NCBI GenBank assembly: GCA_036245805.1
Contig: BTRK01000004.1
Coordinates: 41,442,907 to 41,506,906, forward strand
DNA length: 64,000 nucleotides
Reading direction: 5' to 3'
Source of the DNA: Pristionchus mayeri
Taxonomy: Eukaryota; Nematoda; Chromadorea; Rhabditida; Neodiplogasteridae
In this document: in pieces, positions 55,651 through 64,000 of the stretch
Layout: every line of letters starts with the position of its first letter
How positions within the stretch are numbered: the stretch's first letter is position 1
Made by a program: the position numbers and the translations under genes
Notes under the pieces: model-generated
What the model saw: the letters and a program-made list of their open reading frames with translations, nothing else
The model's database searches: none
Told to the model about the DNA's origin: nothing

Positions 55651-56094
55651 TTAGATAAAAGAAAGAAAACCAGAGCATCGTGGAATCAGTCCTTCATGAA
55701 GATGGCTAGACATTGAAATATATTGCAGGTCATAAACCAACCTGAGTCCAGCTGTGTGTTGACAAACGCCTGAATCTGCCGCGCCAACGAAAACAACAAC
55801 AACGTCTTTGAAAGGATCGGACACTTGAAGTCGTGGTTGCAACATCATGAAAAGGCGATGCGCAACCGATAATCTATGTTTCATCGCTTGCTGTAAACCA
55901 ATGCGACCTAGCTTCTTAATAACTGTGCGTGCGCATTGAACGAAAATATACAAAAACATTGAAAAAACTGCTGCATGAAGCTGAAGGTAACTAGCGCTCT
56001 CTCCCAACATGCAATTGTCTAGATCGATCGTAACACGCATCTGACGCAAAATAGTGTTTACAACTATTCCAAACGCATATGTAATATATCTCAT
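55651..56094 (-). CDS. Open frame of 147 codons, possible membrane-protein exon
   Basis: Starts ATG just after TCTCAGATAG, a possible acceptor. The frame includes a hydrophobic segment (LHAAVFSMFLYIFVQCA, about residues 39-55) followed by basic, helix-prone residues (RTVIKKLGRIGLQQAMKHR, then LSVAHRLFMMLQ). This arrangement is like one membrane helix and cytoplasmic loop of nematode serpentine receptors, but no diagnostic motif is visible. It is the longest frame in a stretch without recognised repeats (55510-56310). The last third (after about residue 100) is less protein-like, so a splice donor before the stop is likely. Could be chance. Confidence 0.22.
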   Translation of the reverse strand: MRYITYAFGIVVNTILRQMRVTIDLDNCMLGESASYLQLHAAVFSMFLYIFVQCARTVIKKLGRIGLQQAMKHRLSVAHRLFMMLQPRLQVSDPFKDVVVVFVGAADSGVCQHTAGLRLVYDLQYISMSSHLHEGLIPRCSGFLSFI

Positions 56095-56315
56095 CCTATC
56101 TGAGATTCGAGAGAACGCGTGAAATTGAGAGAAAAAACACTGTCAATTGGTGATTGTGCTGTGTTCGTGCTGTACGAGGAGCGGTCTTCACTCACGTCGA
56201 CAACGAACAGATAATATTCAGCGTGATACGACATCACAAAGGATACTCATGAACATTGTGCTAATTTGTGATAAGGAATACGAATAAAAGGGTAATACAC
56301 AAAAGTAGAAGAGGG

Positions 56316-56609
56316 TTAAAGAAGGAGTAACACGAAAAATTGATTGAGTGACCCACTCTTGTGGGTATTATAAGGCAGCAACCCGATCATAAAGCACTTT
56401 ACCCGAACGTCCACAGACGCTTCTGATGCTATTTACATACGCGCAAAGTTCATTGAAAGCTCAGGGTCGTAACTGATTCAGTTATGTTTCAGTTGCTCTA
56501 TTTAATACTCGCCTCTTTCTCGGCGTAAATTCAATACAGTTTCCCATTGCGAGCGCAATATCTTCGTGGTGGGACTCCCTAGCATTCATTCGTGTTATCT
56601 CTTCTTTAA
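56316..56609. mobile_element. 294-bp MITE, TTAAAGG-ended family, copy 2
   Basis: Ends TTAAAGAAGGAGTAACACGAA without its last base and TTCGTGTTATCTCTTCTTTAA without its first. Interior ACCCGATCATAAA, TTTACATACGCGCAAAGTTC and TTTCCCATTGCGAGCGCA match copies 1 and 3. Confidence 0.8.
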
Positions 56610-57160
56610 CAGTGTATCCGTAACTGAACCTTGCACTTCACTATGCAATGATCACATGCATTAATCCTACAGCGGGAACATGCTATCAATAGTTCATATT
56701 TATTTATTACAAACAAAAATATAGTTTGATGTTCCAGTTGCCAGAATGACGATTCATGATGTAGAATAGCTGCTGCACAAAACTGCTATGTAATCACTAT
56801 TTCGCCTGGGAGATTGTCTACTTCCTCCGTTAACTGCTTTTTTCTCCCTGCCTTGGGTGTCATTGATGTTCATTTTTCCTCTCACATGCTCATTCTACAG
56901 TCTCCTTTCATCTTTTTGTCCCTGGTCTAACGAGGAAGGAGGGAAAGTAAACTAAGGAGAAAAACCATCTTTGAATCGTTGACTCGTTTTCTCTAGAGGG
57001 CGGCCTATCCCAATTAGAATATCATCGCTTGCTAGATCAACAGAATCCACACGACTGTTCGATTTTCGATTTTCGGTGACGGAAACGATTTTTGAAATTA
57101 TGGTTTCTTGCACGAAGAATGCGAGGTCGAGTCACTGCGCATCACATTGATGAAACACAA

Positions 57161-57230
57161 TTAAAGGAGGAGTAAATGCAAACGTGCGCCCAGTTGGAAT
57201 ATGTTTCACTAATATGTTTCAGACTTCCTC
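57161..57230. mobile_element. Fragment of a TTAAAGGAGGAG-ended MITE
   Basis: Begins TTAAAGGAGGAGTAAATGC and contains GGAATATGTTTCACTAATAT, like the halves of the elements at 20826 and 34426. No right end. Confidence 0.5.
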
Positions 57231-57449
57231 GTTTCTACCTTTCGTCACGCTCTCTCGCTTTTCTCTGACGGTTAAAGAAATATGAGCGGGTGTCGATAAA
57301 GTTAGAAGCGACGTTAAGTATATTGCGCGACGACGTAATACAAGGCACTAAGAAAGACGAGGTACATTAGCTATTCATTGATTGAGAGAACTGTGGAAAT
57401 TGGTTGATGAACTATTTGCTTTTATTTCATCGCATATTGGATAATGGAC

Positions 57450-57738
57450 TTAAAGGGGTGCTCCGGGGAATATTCGGTCGCCAGTAGTGACAACGTGGAT
57501 ATCGTATAGGCCACTCACCCGATCATAAATCACTTTGTACGAATTCCACAGACGCCTCTGAGCCTATTTACATACGCGCAAAGTTCATTCGAAGCGCAGG
57601 GTAGCGACTTGTTCGTTTATGTTTCACTAATTCTACATACATATCGGCTCATTCTAGGGGCTATCTACAATTTCCCATTGCGAGCGCAGAATTTTCGTGG
57701 TGGGACTCCCTTGCATTCATTCCCCGGAGCACGGAATT
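57450..57738. mobile_element. 289-bp MITE, TTAAAGG-ended family, copy 3
   Basis: Ends TTAAAGGGGTGCTCCGGGGA and TTCCCCGGAGCAC followed by GGAATTA. Interior as in copies 1 and 2. It lies inside segment E copy 3, and copy 1 shows the uninserted site (ATTAATTCAATTATCC). Confidence 0.85.
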
Positions 57739-57803
57739 ACCGTTTGAACTATACTCTTTATCAAACTCTGAAACTTGAACTTCGATGTGCTGATAATTAC
57801 GTA

Positions 57804-58920
57804 TTTAAAGCTGAATAATGCGAAATGTTCATTTTTACATTTTAAACGAGTAATGATAGATCGATACTCCATGCTTCTCCAGTCATGTTTTCAGTCCCTC
57901 AGATTCGTCTCTGTTTACAACGGCGAGGTTGTCTATTTCACTCTACCGCTGCCCGGCATTATATCTTCTTATTCTCACGCAGAAAAGAGTGCAGGGATTC
58001 GGACTTTATAAAGGTATTTTACTCATATAGCTATTCCAAATTTGGGAATGGTTTGGCAAGAAATGATTATCTTCACTCTGCATCCTCTTTCATTGTCAGA
58101 TTGGCGAGTGAGCATGCAAAATGACTAATCGACTTGCTGCGAAGCCCTCCCTATCCAAGATTGGCCAATTATTATTTAATTTTTATAAAGCACAAAGAAG
58201 GATTCAAATATTGAAGTTTACAATCTCACTAGGTTGTGTACCAGCTGTGAAACACAACATTCGTGGGTCGAATACCATCTAATAGGTACCATTCCGAAGG
58301 AATAATTTTTTAACATTGTTGTTATTGATACTGTTAACAAGGCATCCGGTTTCGTAACAACCCTATTGAAACTCACTAGTATTAACGGAACACGAGAAAT
58401 TCGAAACATTCTGGGCTGAACAGTTGCAATCTTCGCTCTCCCTCACACAATCTGCCCTCACATCTTCCACATCCTACCGATAATTTCCGATCTACAATGT
58501 TGTCTCATGCCGCTAGTGAACACGGTAAGGCACATATATTTGATATTGTTTATAGTTTTTTCGAGCATCAGTACGAAGAAGATCAACACAAGTCAATGTT
58601 TATGAAGCTGCAGCTCGACAATCTCCCCGTGCGAGAGTTGGAGGCTGGAATGAGGCAGCCAATCGCATCCTGGTAAGTAATTGATTCAATTTCTGCCGAC
58701 GGATGTTCTTATTATCGCAACTTGCCATGATCTGCGAATATAATTCATGCGTGAAACATTGAAGTTTTGCTAAAAAAAATATTGAAACTTTGAGCGAGAG
58801 GTTCTGCAATCTTTTCCTTTTTTAGCCCAAATGTTTCCCTATGTAAAAGTGGGCAGAGATCTCTCATGCTTCTCTCATGCTTTCCATAAAGCCGGGGAGA
58901 GACTAACCTTCACAACTGAG
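57804..58920. other. No supported gene over about 1.1 kb
   Basis: About 58600-58790 contains family C words (GAAGCTGCAGC, TGCGTGAAACATTGAAGTTT). Nothing else recognised. Confidence 0.4.
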
Positions 58921-59013
58921 CACTAGGTCGGATGAGAACTATGACGTCATGTCGACGTTTATATTTAAAAGGCGGCATGACTTCATAGTTCTCTTCCGAC
59001 CTATAGTGCCGTG
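58921..59013. mobile_element. 93-bp MITE with TGACGTCA, 8-bp target duplication
   Basis: CAACTGAG flanks at 58913-58920 and 59014-59021. GGTCGGATGAGAACTATGAC pairs with the complement of GTTCTCTTCCGACC and neighbours. Similar in plan to 40423-40501 (GCACTA ... CTATGACGTCAT ... TAGTGC). Confidence 0.8.
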
Positions 59014-59649
59014 CAACTGAGCTGATCTAAGGGTGATTATGTTGTACCTTTCAGATCTCGTCTACTCTCCCTATCCTCCATCCTTCTTTACTCTCGTTAC
59101 GTCCGACGAATGAATTCACCATTCCTGAGTCAAATTTAAAGTTAGGGAGTGGGCTGATGCGATATGTTCAGTAATTGTGATTTTTTTGCTACGACTTTCT
59201 TCGAAACAACTAACTTTGCGAAAATCACAGGAAGATATCACAGATATTCTGAGAGGATGCAGGTGTACGGGAACAAAAAAATCAAACTGCTCTAATCTTA
59301 TCGACGCAATGCCAGTTGATGTATCCCTGGCCATAGACTTTTATGGTGAAGTGGTGAAGCCGTAAAATCGAAACTACCTAAAAGACGGCTCTCGGCATTT
59401 CAAATGTTCAAAAAATCATAAAATGCTTCACAGTTGAGCTAGAAAGTCGTATAAAAAAGCAAAATGACCGCCTCGACGTGTTCTTCAATTCATCTGTTGA
59501 GGACGTTTTTGAAAACTTAATTTAAAATATAGATAAGTTGGAAAAAGCGAACTGTGGGTTTTAAAACGTTGTTACCCTTAAAAAAATGTCCACGATTTCC
59601 AATTTTTTTTTATTTCAAAATCAGATTCAGATGGAAAATCAGATGAAAA
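59014..59649. other. No gene seen
   Basis: Contains a GTTACGTCCGAC phrase like family A. Open frames at 59116-59365 on both strands are unsupported. Confidence 0.35.
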
Positions 59650-60080
59650 TCAGATGGAAGTTCGAACAGGGAAAGAGTGAAATCTGGATGTGCTTGTTGT
59701 CAGTTCAATGTTGATACCGAAGGAAGAGGTTCGGCCCCGTAGGGGTTTGTAAACGTAGAAGGAAGAACGAGGGATGACATTAGAACCAGTCATAATAATA
59801 TAAGTCATACAAAGATCACCTATGACTCTCCTCTCAGTAAGCGAGCGCAGGCCAAGAATTTTCAAGCGATCCGAATAAGAGGGAAGAGAAAGAGGATAGG
59901 AAGGGGAGGGGAAACAACGATAGAATAGTTGTCGAGTGAAAATATGTTGAACTTTTTCAAGAGTCTCAATGTCAGATAAATAATGAGGATTCAGATAAAT
60001 AATGATGATTCGAGTATTCCAACACCATACCGTAATAGTCCATACCATAATCCTTGCCGTATATTTTCCTTCTTCAGTGG
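59650..60080 (-). pseudogene. C-terminal fragment of a LINE reverse transcriptase
   Basis: The frame encodes NPHYLSDIETLEKVQHIFTRQLFYRC, given here as NPHYLSDIETLEKVQ and FTRQLFYRC, then YSDRLKILGLRSLTERRVIGDL, given as YSDRLKILGL and SLTERRVIGDL, and KPLRGRTSSFG. This is the post-palm region typical of jockey/CR1-type LINEs. The catalytic YADD part is absent and similarity fades above about 60080, so it is a 5'-truncated insertion, as is usual for LINEs. Codons from 60080 to 60297 in the same frame are not reverse transcriptase. Confidence 0.7.
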
Positions 60081-60575
60081 CAATTGTTTCTTCACGGAAA
60101 TGAGGAAATTGGATGACATTATATTCGAGACGGAATTCGATCCAGTGAGAAGATTCAAGTATTGAAGGTGAGCAAGATATGAAAGAGAGGTTTGTTGTGA
60201 ATTTGGACTGGGTGATTTGATGCTGAGACATTCCTTTTTCTTTGCGCGTGGAGATTCTAATTAGTACTTCAGAGACATGTTCCATAACGAAAAACAATTC
60301 TGGCTGAGACGAGAGTGCAGGGAATGCATTCGTATCCCGAAGGAAGTGGACTATCGGTGAGTGATACGTTTAAAAAATAGCCCAACAATATGGTGACTTT
60401 CAAAGTCGTCTCCTGTTTCGACCACGGAATATTTATTTAATATTGAACCAAAGCAAAATGCATGGAGCGAGTGGTGCTCATTAGCGCTGATATCACTGAT
60501 AGTTATCTGATTCAATGATGTATGAATGGCACATGCCAATCGGGAAAACTTCACTTCACACCTGCCGACACATCA

Positions 60576-60647
60576 TCCGATGTAGTCTAGTGGTTATGAT
60601 TTGCGGCTCTCACCCGCAAGGCCCGGGTTCGATTCCCGGCATCGGAA
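60576..60647 (+). tRNA. tRNA-Glu (CTC)
   Basis: Complete cloverleaf. Acceptor TCCGATG pairs exactly with CATCGGA (60640-60646), discriminator A at 60647. Anticodon arm TGCGG-CTCTCAC-CCGCA gives CTC. The T arm CCCGG-GTTCGATT-CCCGG region pairs fully. A box TAGTCTAGTGGTTATG and B box GGTTCGATTCC are intact. A TTTT run at about 60655 can act as the RNA polymerase III terminator. No intron. Confidence 0.97.
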
Positions 60648-61460
60648 CAAATATTTTGCGTTAAATCCTTACGTAAATATTTTCGAAATTCTCGTTCAGC
60701 TGATGCACCGCTTCCAGCAGGTAAGTCTACCGTTCTAGCAGCTCATCGTGGGGCGAAAGTGATCTTTGAAGGCAGGCCTCTGATCTCAACCGCCATCCGC
60801 CTACGGCAGAATCCGAGGAATCCAGAGTATAAACGGCGCTAAAATATGATTCACGAGTAATCTTCATCCCGCGTTGCCTCTCTCCGGTCAGACCGGCGAG
60901 GGCTGCCCAATGAAGACCATTTCTAGTGAATTTCTAGTGAAAGTGATGTAAATGCTCGCATGGTCTGTTTCGATGGAAATAAGAAGAACCATTCGTTGTC
61001 TTCTTTTCATGGCATGACACAATTACATCATACTGACCAAATTCTTTGATTTACATTTGATTTACAAACGCCCCTATCTTTCATAATATTCTGGCTTTCA
61101 TTAGAGTTCGGAATTGTCCTTCGGACATTCGTCTCTTCATTTAAAAAAGGGCTTAGTCTATCCATCTCACATTATTTCTCGACTTGCCGAGAGTGTGTGC
61201 TAAATGAAGGCCCATTCTAGTTTGCATCAGGCCAACAACGATCACCCTCGAATTACACGGTGTGACCTCTTATCTGAGCGTAGCTTTATCTTCTGCCGTT
61301 TCTCTCATCTGTTTCAATGATGTCAAATTGGGTGTATTCATGCTATCTGAACTTGCAAATACAAACATAACTTTTTGATTGATACACGTCTGATGACAGG
61401 CTTTCAGCCCAAAAGAGGCTAAGCTAGGACAATAAGCATTCATCATTGATAATTGTATCC
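60648..61460. other. No supported gene
   Basis: A good donor CAG|GTAAGT at 60720 has no clear coding exon in front of it. Otherwise unremarkable sequence. Confidence 0.35.
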
Positions 61461-62218
61461 ATAGCTGCCCAACACTGGCGGCGAGGTGTTTTCAGACCAT
61501 GACCCCCTATTCATGGTTCAGCACTGCTCCCCTCAATTTGAGGGGAGCAGTGCTGAACGACGTATAGGGGGTCATGGTCAAAAATCGATCGGTAGGTCAA
61601 GACTAAGTACAATAACCAATCGATAGTACAGTACCCTGATACCGAATACCACTACCGTAACCCCGATTATCGCAAATTAACTTTATTTTTAAAAAGTCCT
61701 GGTACCGTGTCCAATCGATTGTACAGTACCCAAGTAACTACCGTAACCCAGTTCCATGGGTCAGATCCAGCTCCTTGGGTCATACATTTTCTAAAGAATT
61801 AAAATCGATAGCAAAAAATATTTTTTATTACCCTACCGTATCTATCGTTACTGTTGAATCATTTTATAATCGATTTACGATTTTTAGAAAGATGTTTGAA
61901 AATTTTAGAAAATTGTTTGACCCAAGGAACTGAATCTGACCCATGGAACTGGGTTACGGTAGTTTCTTGGGTACTGTACAATCGATTGGACACGGTACCA
62001 GGACTTTTTAAAAATAAAGTTAGTTTGCGATAATCAGGGGTTACGGTAGTGGTATACGGTATCAGGGTACTGTACTATCGATTGGTTATTGTACTTAGTC
62101 TTGACTTACCGACCATGACTCCCTATACGTCGTTCAGCACTGCTCCCCTCAAATCGAGGGGAGTAGTGCTGAACCATGCATGGGGGTCATGGGGGTCGCC
62201 GCCGGCGTGGGCAACTAT
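61461..62218. mobile_element. 758-bp foldback with a smaller hairpin in each arm
   Basis: Outer ends ATAGCTGCCC and GGGCAACTAT. Arms about 61461-61785 and 61917-62218 share CCATGACCCCCTAT, ACAATAACCAATCGATAG, CTGGTACCGTGTCCAATCG and AACCCAGTTCCATGGGTCAG. In each arm GTTCAGCACTGCTCCCCTCA is followed directly by its complement, forming a secondary hairpin. Many TACCGTAA words. No coding frame. Confidence 0.85.
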
Positions 62219-62694
62219 AATTGTGTCCTTGTGTCCCTTGCCGTCGACCCCTTCATTCCGTGTTGTTGTCAAATCTTGCCTCAACTTCCATTATGCACAG
62301 CGATAAGGATTGATTTTTATCGTGCAACGTATCACAAAAAGGTCACAAACATACTCAGCTGGGGAGATAATTGCTGTTTGCTAAAGAATCTCTATTCTCG
62401 GCTTTTCTGGGAAAATTCGTAAGATGCTGTATTTTGATATTTAAAAGTGACGTGATTCGGCCCTTTTTGAATTTTCACGGCTCTTGCAGAGGTTATCAAG
62501 CTTCTTTCGGCTTCTCATAAAGTCACGAGCTCAAGGGTAGCCGAAGATCAAACTAAAGGACTGGGCTGATAAGACGATAATGGGGCGAACGATCAAGCAA
62601 GCCTCTCATCGTTCTACGTGCTCTCTTACTGAGTAGATCAAACGATCAAGGGAAGCATTCCTTGATAATCTACTGTCACAACCGACAACGGTAG

Positions 62695-63306
62695 GGACAT
62701 TATTCTACGGGGTCAGTACACTGTGACCCGTCCACGAAAACGAATTTTGGTGGCCTGCATGATAATCGACACGGTGCGCAGATCAACGCAATGATTGCTG
62801 ATTGGGACTCCATTAAAAGCGGTAAGGATATATCGAACATTTCCTCGATAATGTTTGCCTTTGGTTCTCATGAACGCGCATTTCTTTTCCACCTCGCTGT
62901 CATTTTGAATCGTTCATCAAGGAATATTTATGTAGTATACTCAGCGGAATATCAGTTTCAAGCAATTACATGTTCAATTACAAGGACATCCTTAGTGAAC
63001 TATTCACATTTATTCTCATTCAATTTTCAGAAATTGTTTTCAAAGATGGGATGTTCTTCTACCAGGATGATTCCGGGCTTCAGACAAACGGCCCACACAA
63101 TTCAAGGTTAGTATGTTTTCGTTTTGCTGGCAACATTATCTCATAGATTTGTGATCGAGCCAGAGCAGCAAACTGGACAGAACAATTTATGGCCGAAACG
63201 GAAACTAAAATTTTCCCAATTTTGTCCCTATTTCCCTGATTATCAGGCCCTCGGTTGTCTTCTCTCGGCAGTCTTCGTCCAATTTCAGTCGCAGAACATC
63301 GGATGA
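62695..63306 (+). CDS. Three-exon gene model, unknown protein
   Basis: Exons 62695-62821 (donor GTAAGG), 63031-63106 (acceptor CAATTTTCAG, donor GTTAGT) and 63147-63306 (acceptor CTCATAG, stop TGA). Introns are 209 and 40 nt, and phases match at both junctions (AGC G|AA and AG|A). The peptide reads HYSTGSVHCDPSTKTNFGGL, then HDNRHGAQINAMIADWDSI, KSEIVFKDGMFFYQDDSGLQ, TNGPHNSRFVIEPEQQTGQ and a tail with KRKLKFSQFCPYFPDYQALG. The polar, Gly/Asp/Asn-rich composition looks like a secreted or extracellular domain, but I recognise no family. The first exon's 5' boundary is weak (ACGGTAG acceptor after an in-frame stop). The true start, perhaps with a signal peptide, lies upstream or is lost, so it may be a gene fragment. 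Confidence 0.45.
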
Positions 63307-63755
63307 CCTACTTTCAACGACGTAAATTGTGAAAATATTTTCGGAAATGTGACCCGAAATTTAAACCCGATGTTTTCCAGATGGCGAAAAAAGGCAAGTG
63401 AGACTACGAGCATACTGGTAAATTTCATTTTTGTACAAATTTACATACAAATCGATATGTCCATACTTTGTTTTCTATAGAAAACAAAATCACAAAACAT
63501 CACAAAATTTCACCAATTTCGTGTTCAGTTGCTCGTCTGCAAACAAAAATTGAACAAAACATACGTAATCGATTTCCAAACCGGCTAAATTTGAACAAAT
63601 AAATTCAGGTTCCACCCTCTCTAAGTTCAATCAAGAAAGACTCGGTTCATTCTTGGTCCCGCGAGACAAGGCATTTTGTGTGTGAGCAATTAATTGAGCT
63701 AGTGAATACAATAATTAAATTAATACGATAATTAATTGCAATTAATTGCTTTCAG
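63307..63755. other. No clear gene
   Basis: TTTTCCAG followed by ATGGCGAAAAAAGGC at 63381-63395 is an acceptor-plus-ATG arrangement but stops after six codons. The rest is AT-rich. Confidence 0.3.
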
Positions 63756-63859
63756 CAATCACAGCTATACACGGAGTGAAGCGCATTTGGGAATCTCGAG
63801 GCCGATCTAAGGTTACACTGATCTTTGATCTTTATCAATTAAATCCGCCGCTCTATTGA
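63756..63859 (+). CDS. Possible short exon at the right edge
   Basis: TTGCTTTCAG at 63746-63755 is a strong nematode-type acceptor. The following frame, entered with two leftover bases, reads ITAIHGVKRIWESRGRSK and LIFDLYQLNPPLY before a TGA at 63857-63859. It could be the last exon of a gene starting upstream or a chance frame. A GTTACA after CTAAG could also act as a donor. Confidence 0.22.
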
Positions 63860-64000
63860 AGTTAGTACTGTGTGCAGTTTGCTGAGTGATTTATTGCAAT
63901 ACAAGTTCGTGATATCTGCTATAGGATCCGCATCACTATCGGAAATACATATTCATAGATGTCTCTTTTGAGATTCATAAATGTACTATTCGATTTGTTA

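Larger units (their letters stand above)
56755..57803 (-). repeat. Segment E, copy 3 (inverted), interrupted by two MITEs
   Basis: Reverse complement of 51991-53036. 57161-57230 is a truncated TTAAAGGAGGAGTAAA-ended MITE, and 57450-57738 a complete TTAAAGG-ended MITE; both are absent from copy 1. Confidence 0.85.

Noticed and set aside
60710..60730. CAG|GTAAGT donor as evidence for an exon after the tRNA
   Set aside because: No open, protein-like frame precedes it and no matching acceptor with coding sequence follows.

Overview
The window looks like a repeat-rich, gene-poor stretch of an animal nuclear genome, most likely a rhabditid-type nematode. The reasons are AT-rich intergenic DNA, inferred introns of about 35-75 bases with GT/AG ends and TTTCAG or TAG acceptors, an acceptor two bases before an ATG at 8920-8924 (as in trans-spliced nematode genes), RTE-clade retrotransposons, and many Tc1/mariner- and hAT-like non-autonomous elements. 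There is no bacterial operon structure. The species cannot be fixed from sequence alone.

Left edge (1-3.3 kb): two minus-strand multi-exon gene models. The better one (464-2132) encodes a basic protein with three AT-hook-like modules, one per exon for the first three exons. The gene and its upstream DNA carry an octamer, CGAGCCGT, eleven times in 3.2 kb, always in the same orientation. A tandem repeat of about 365 bp lies upstream.

3.5-16.7 kb: an internally deleted RTE retrotransposon (3539-5012), a tRNA-Glu-derived pseudogene beside a 1.1-kb foldback, two small gene models (8924-9124 plus; 10583-11070 minus), a decayed tandem array with a period near 220 bp (11.2-12.6 kb), a tRNA-like relic, a direct duplication, and a nearly full-length but frameshifted RTE (13941-16688).

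16.7-37 kb: mostly copies of a few dispersed families, called here A to D, interrupted by hairpins, two hAT-like elements with visible 8-bp target duplications, a mariner-type element, and TTAAAGG-ended MITEs. Nesting order can be read: family A was entered separately by a hAT-like MITE and by a mariner-like element.

37-52 kb: a giant inverted duplication (arms 38108-41135 and 41599-44374) whose arms differ by exactly 252 bp, two units of a 126-bp tandem repeat. It is followed by three large foldback elements (44893-45897, 45979-48023, 50280-51989). The last contains a nested MITE whose empty site survives in the opposite arm.

52-64 kb: three copies of a roughly 1-kb segment (two inverted, one direct), more MITEs, a LINE reverse-transcriptase fragment, one intact tRNA-Glu(CTC) gene, a hairpin-within-hairpin element, and a plus-strand spliced gene model (62695-63306).

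Few genes appear to act together. The dominant biology is transposition and inverted duplication. The most interesting unexplained signals are the strand-biased octamer tied to predicted exons of the AT-hook gene, and the giant palindrome with an arm-specific higher-order repeat difference. All gene models are my own splice inferences without transcript support.
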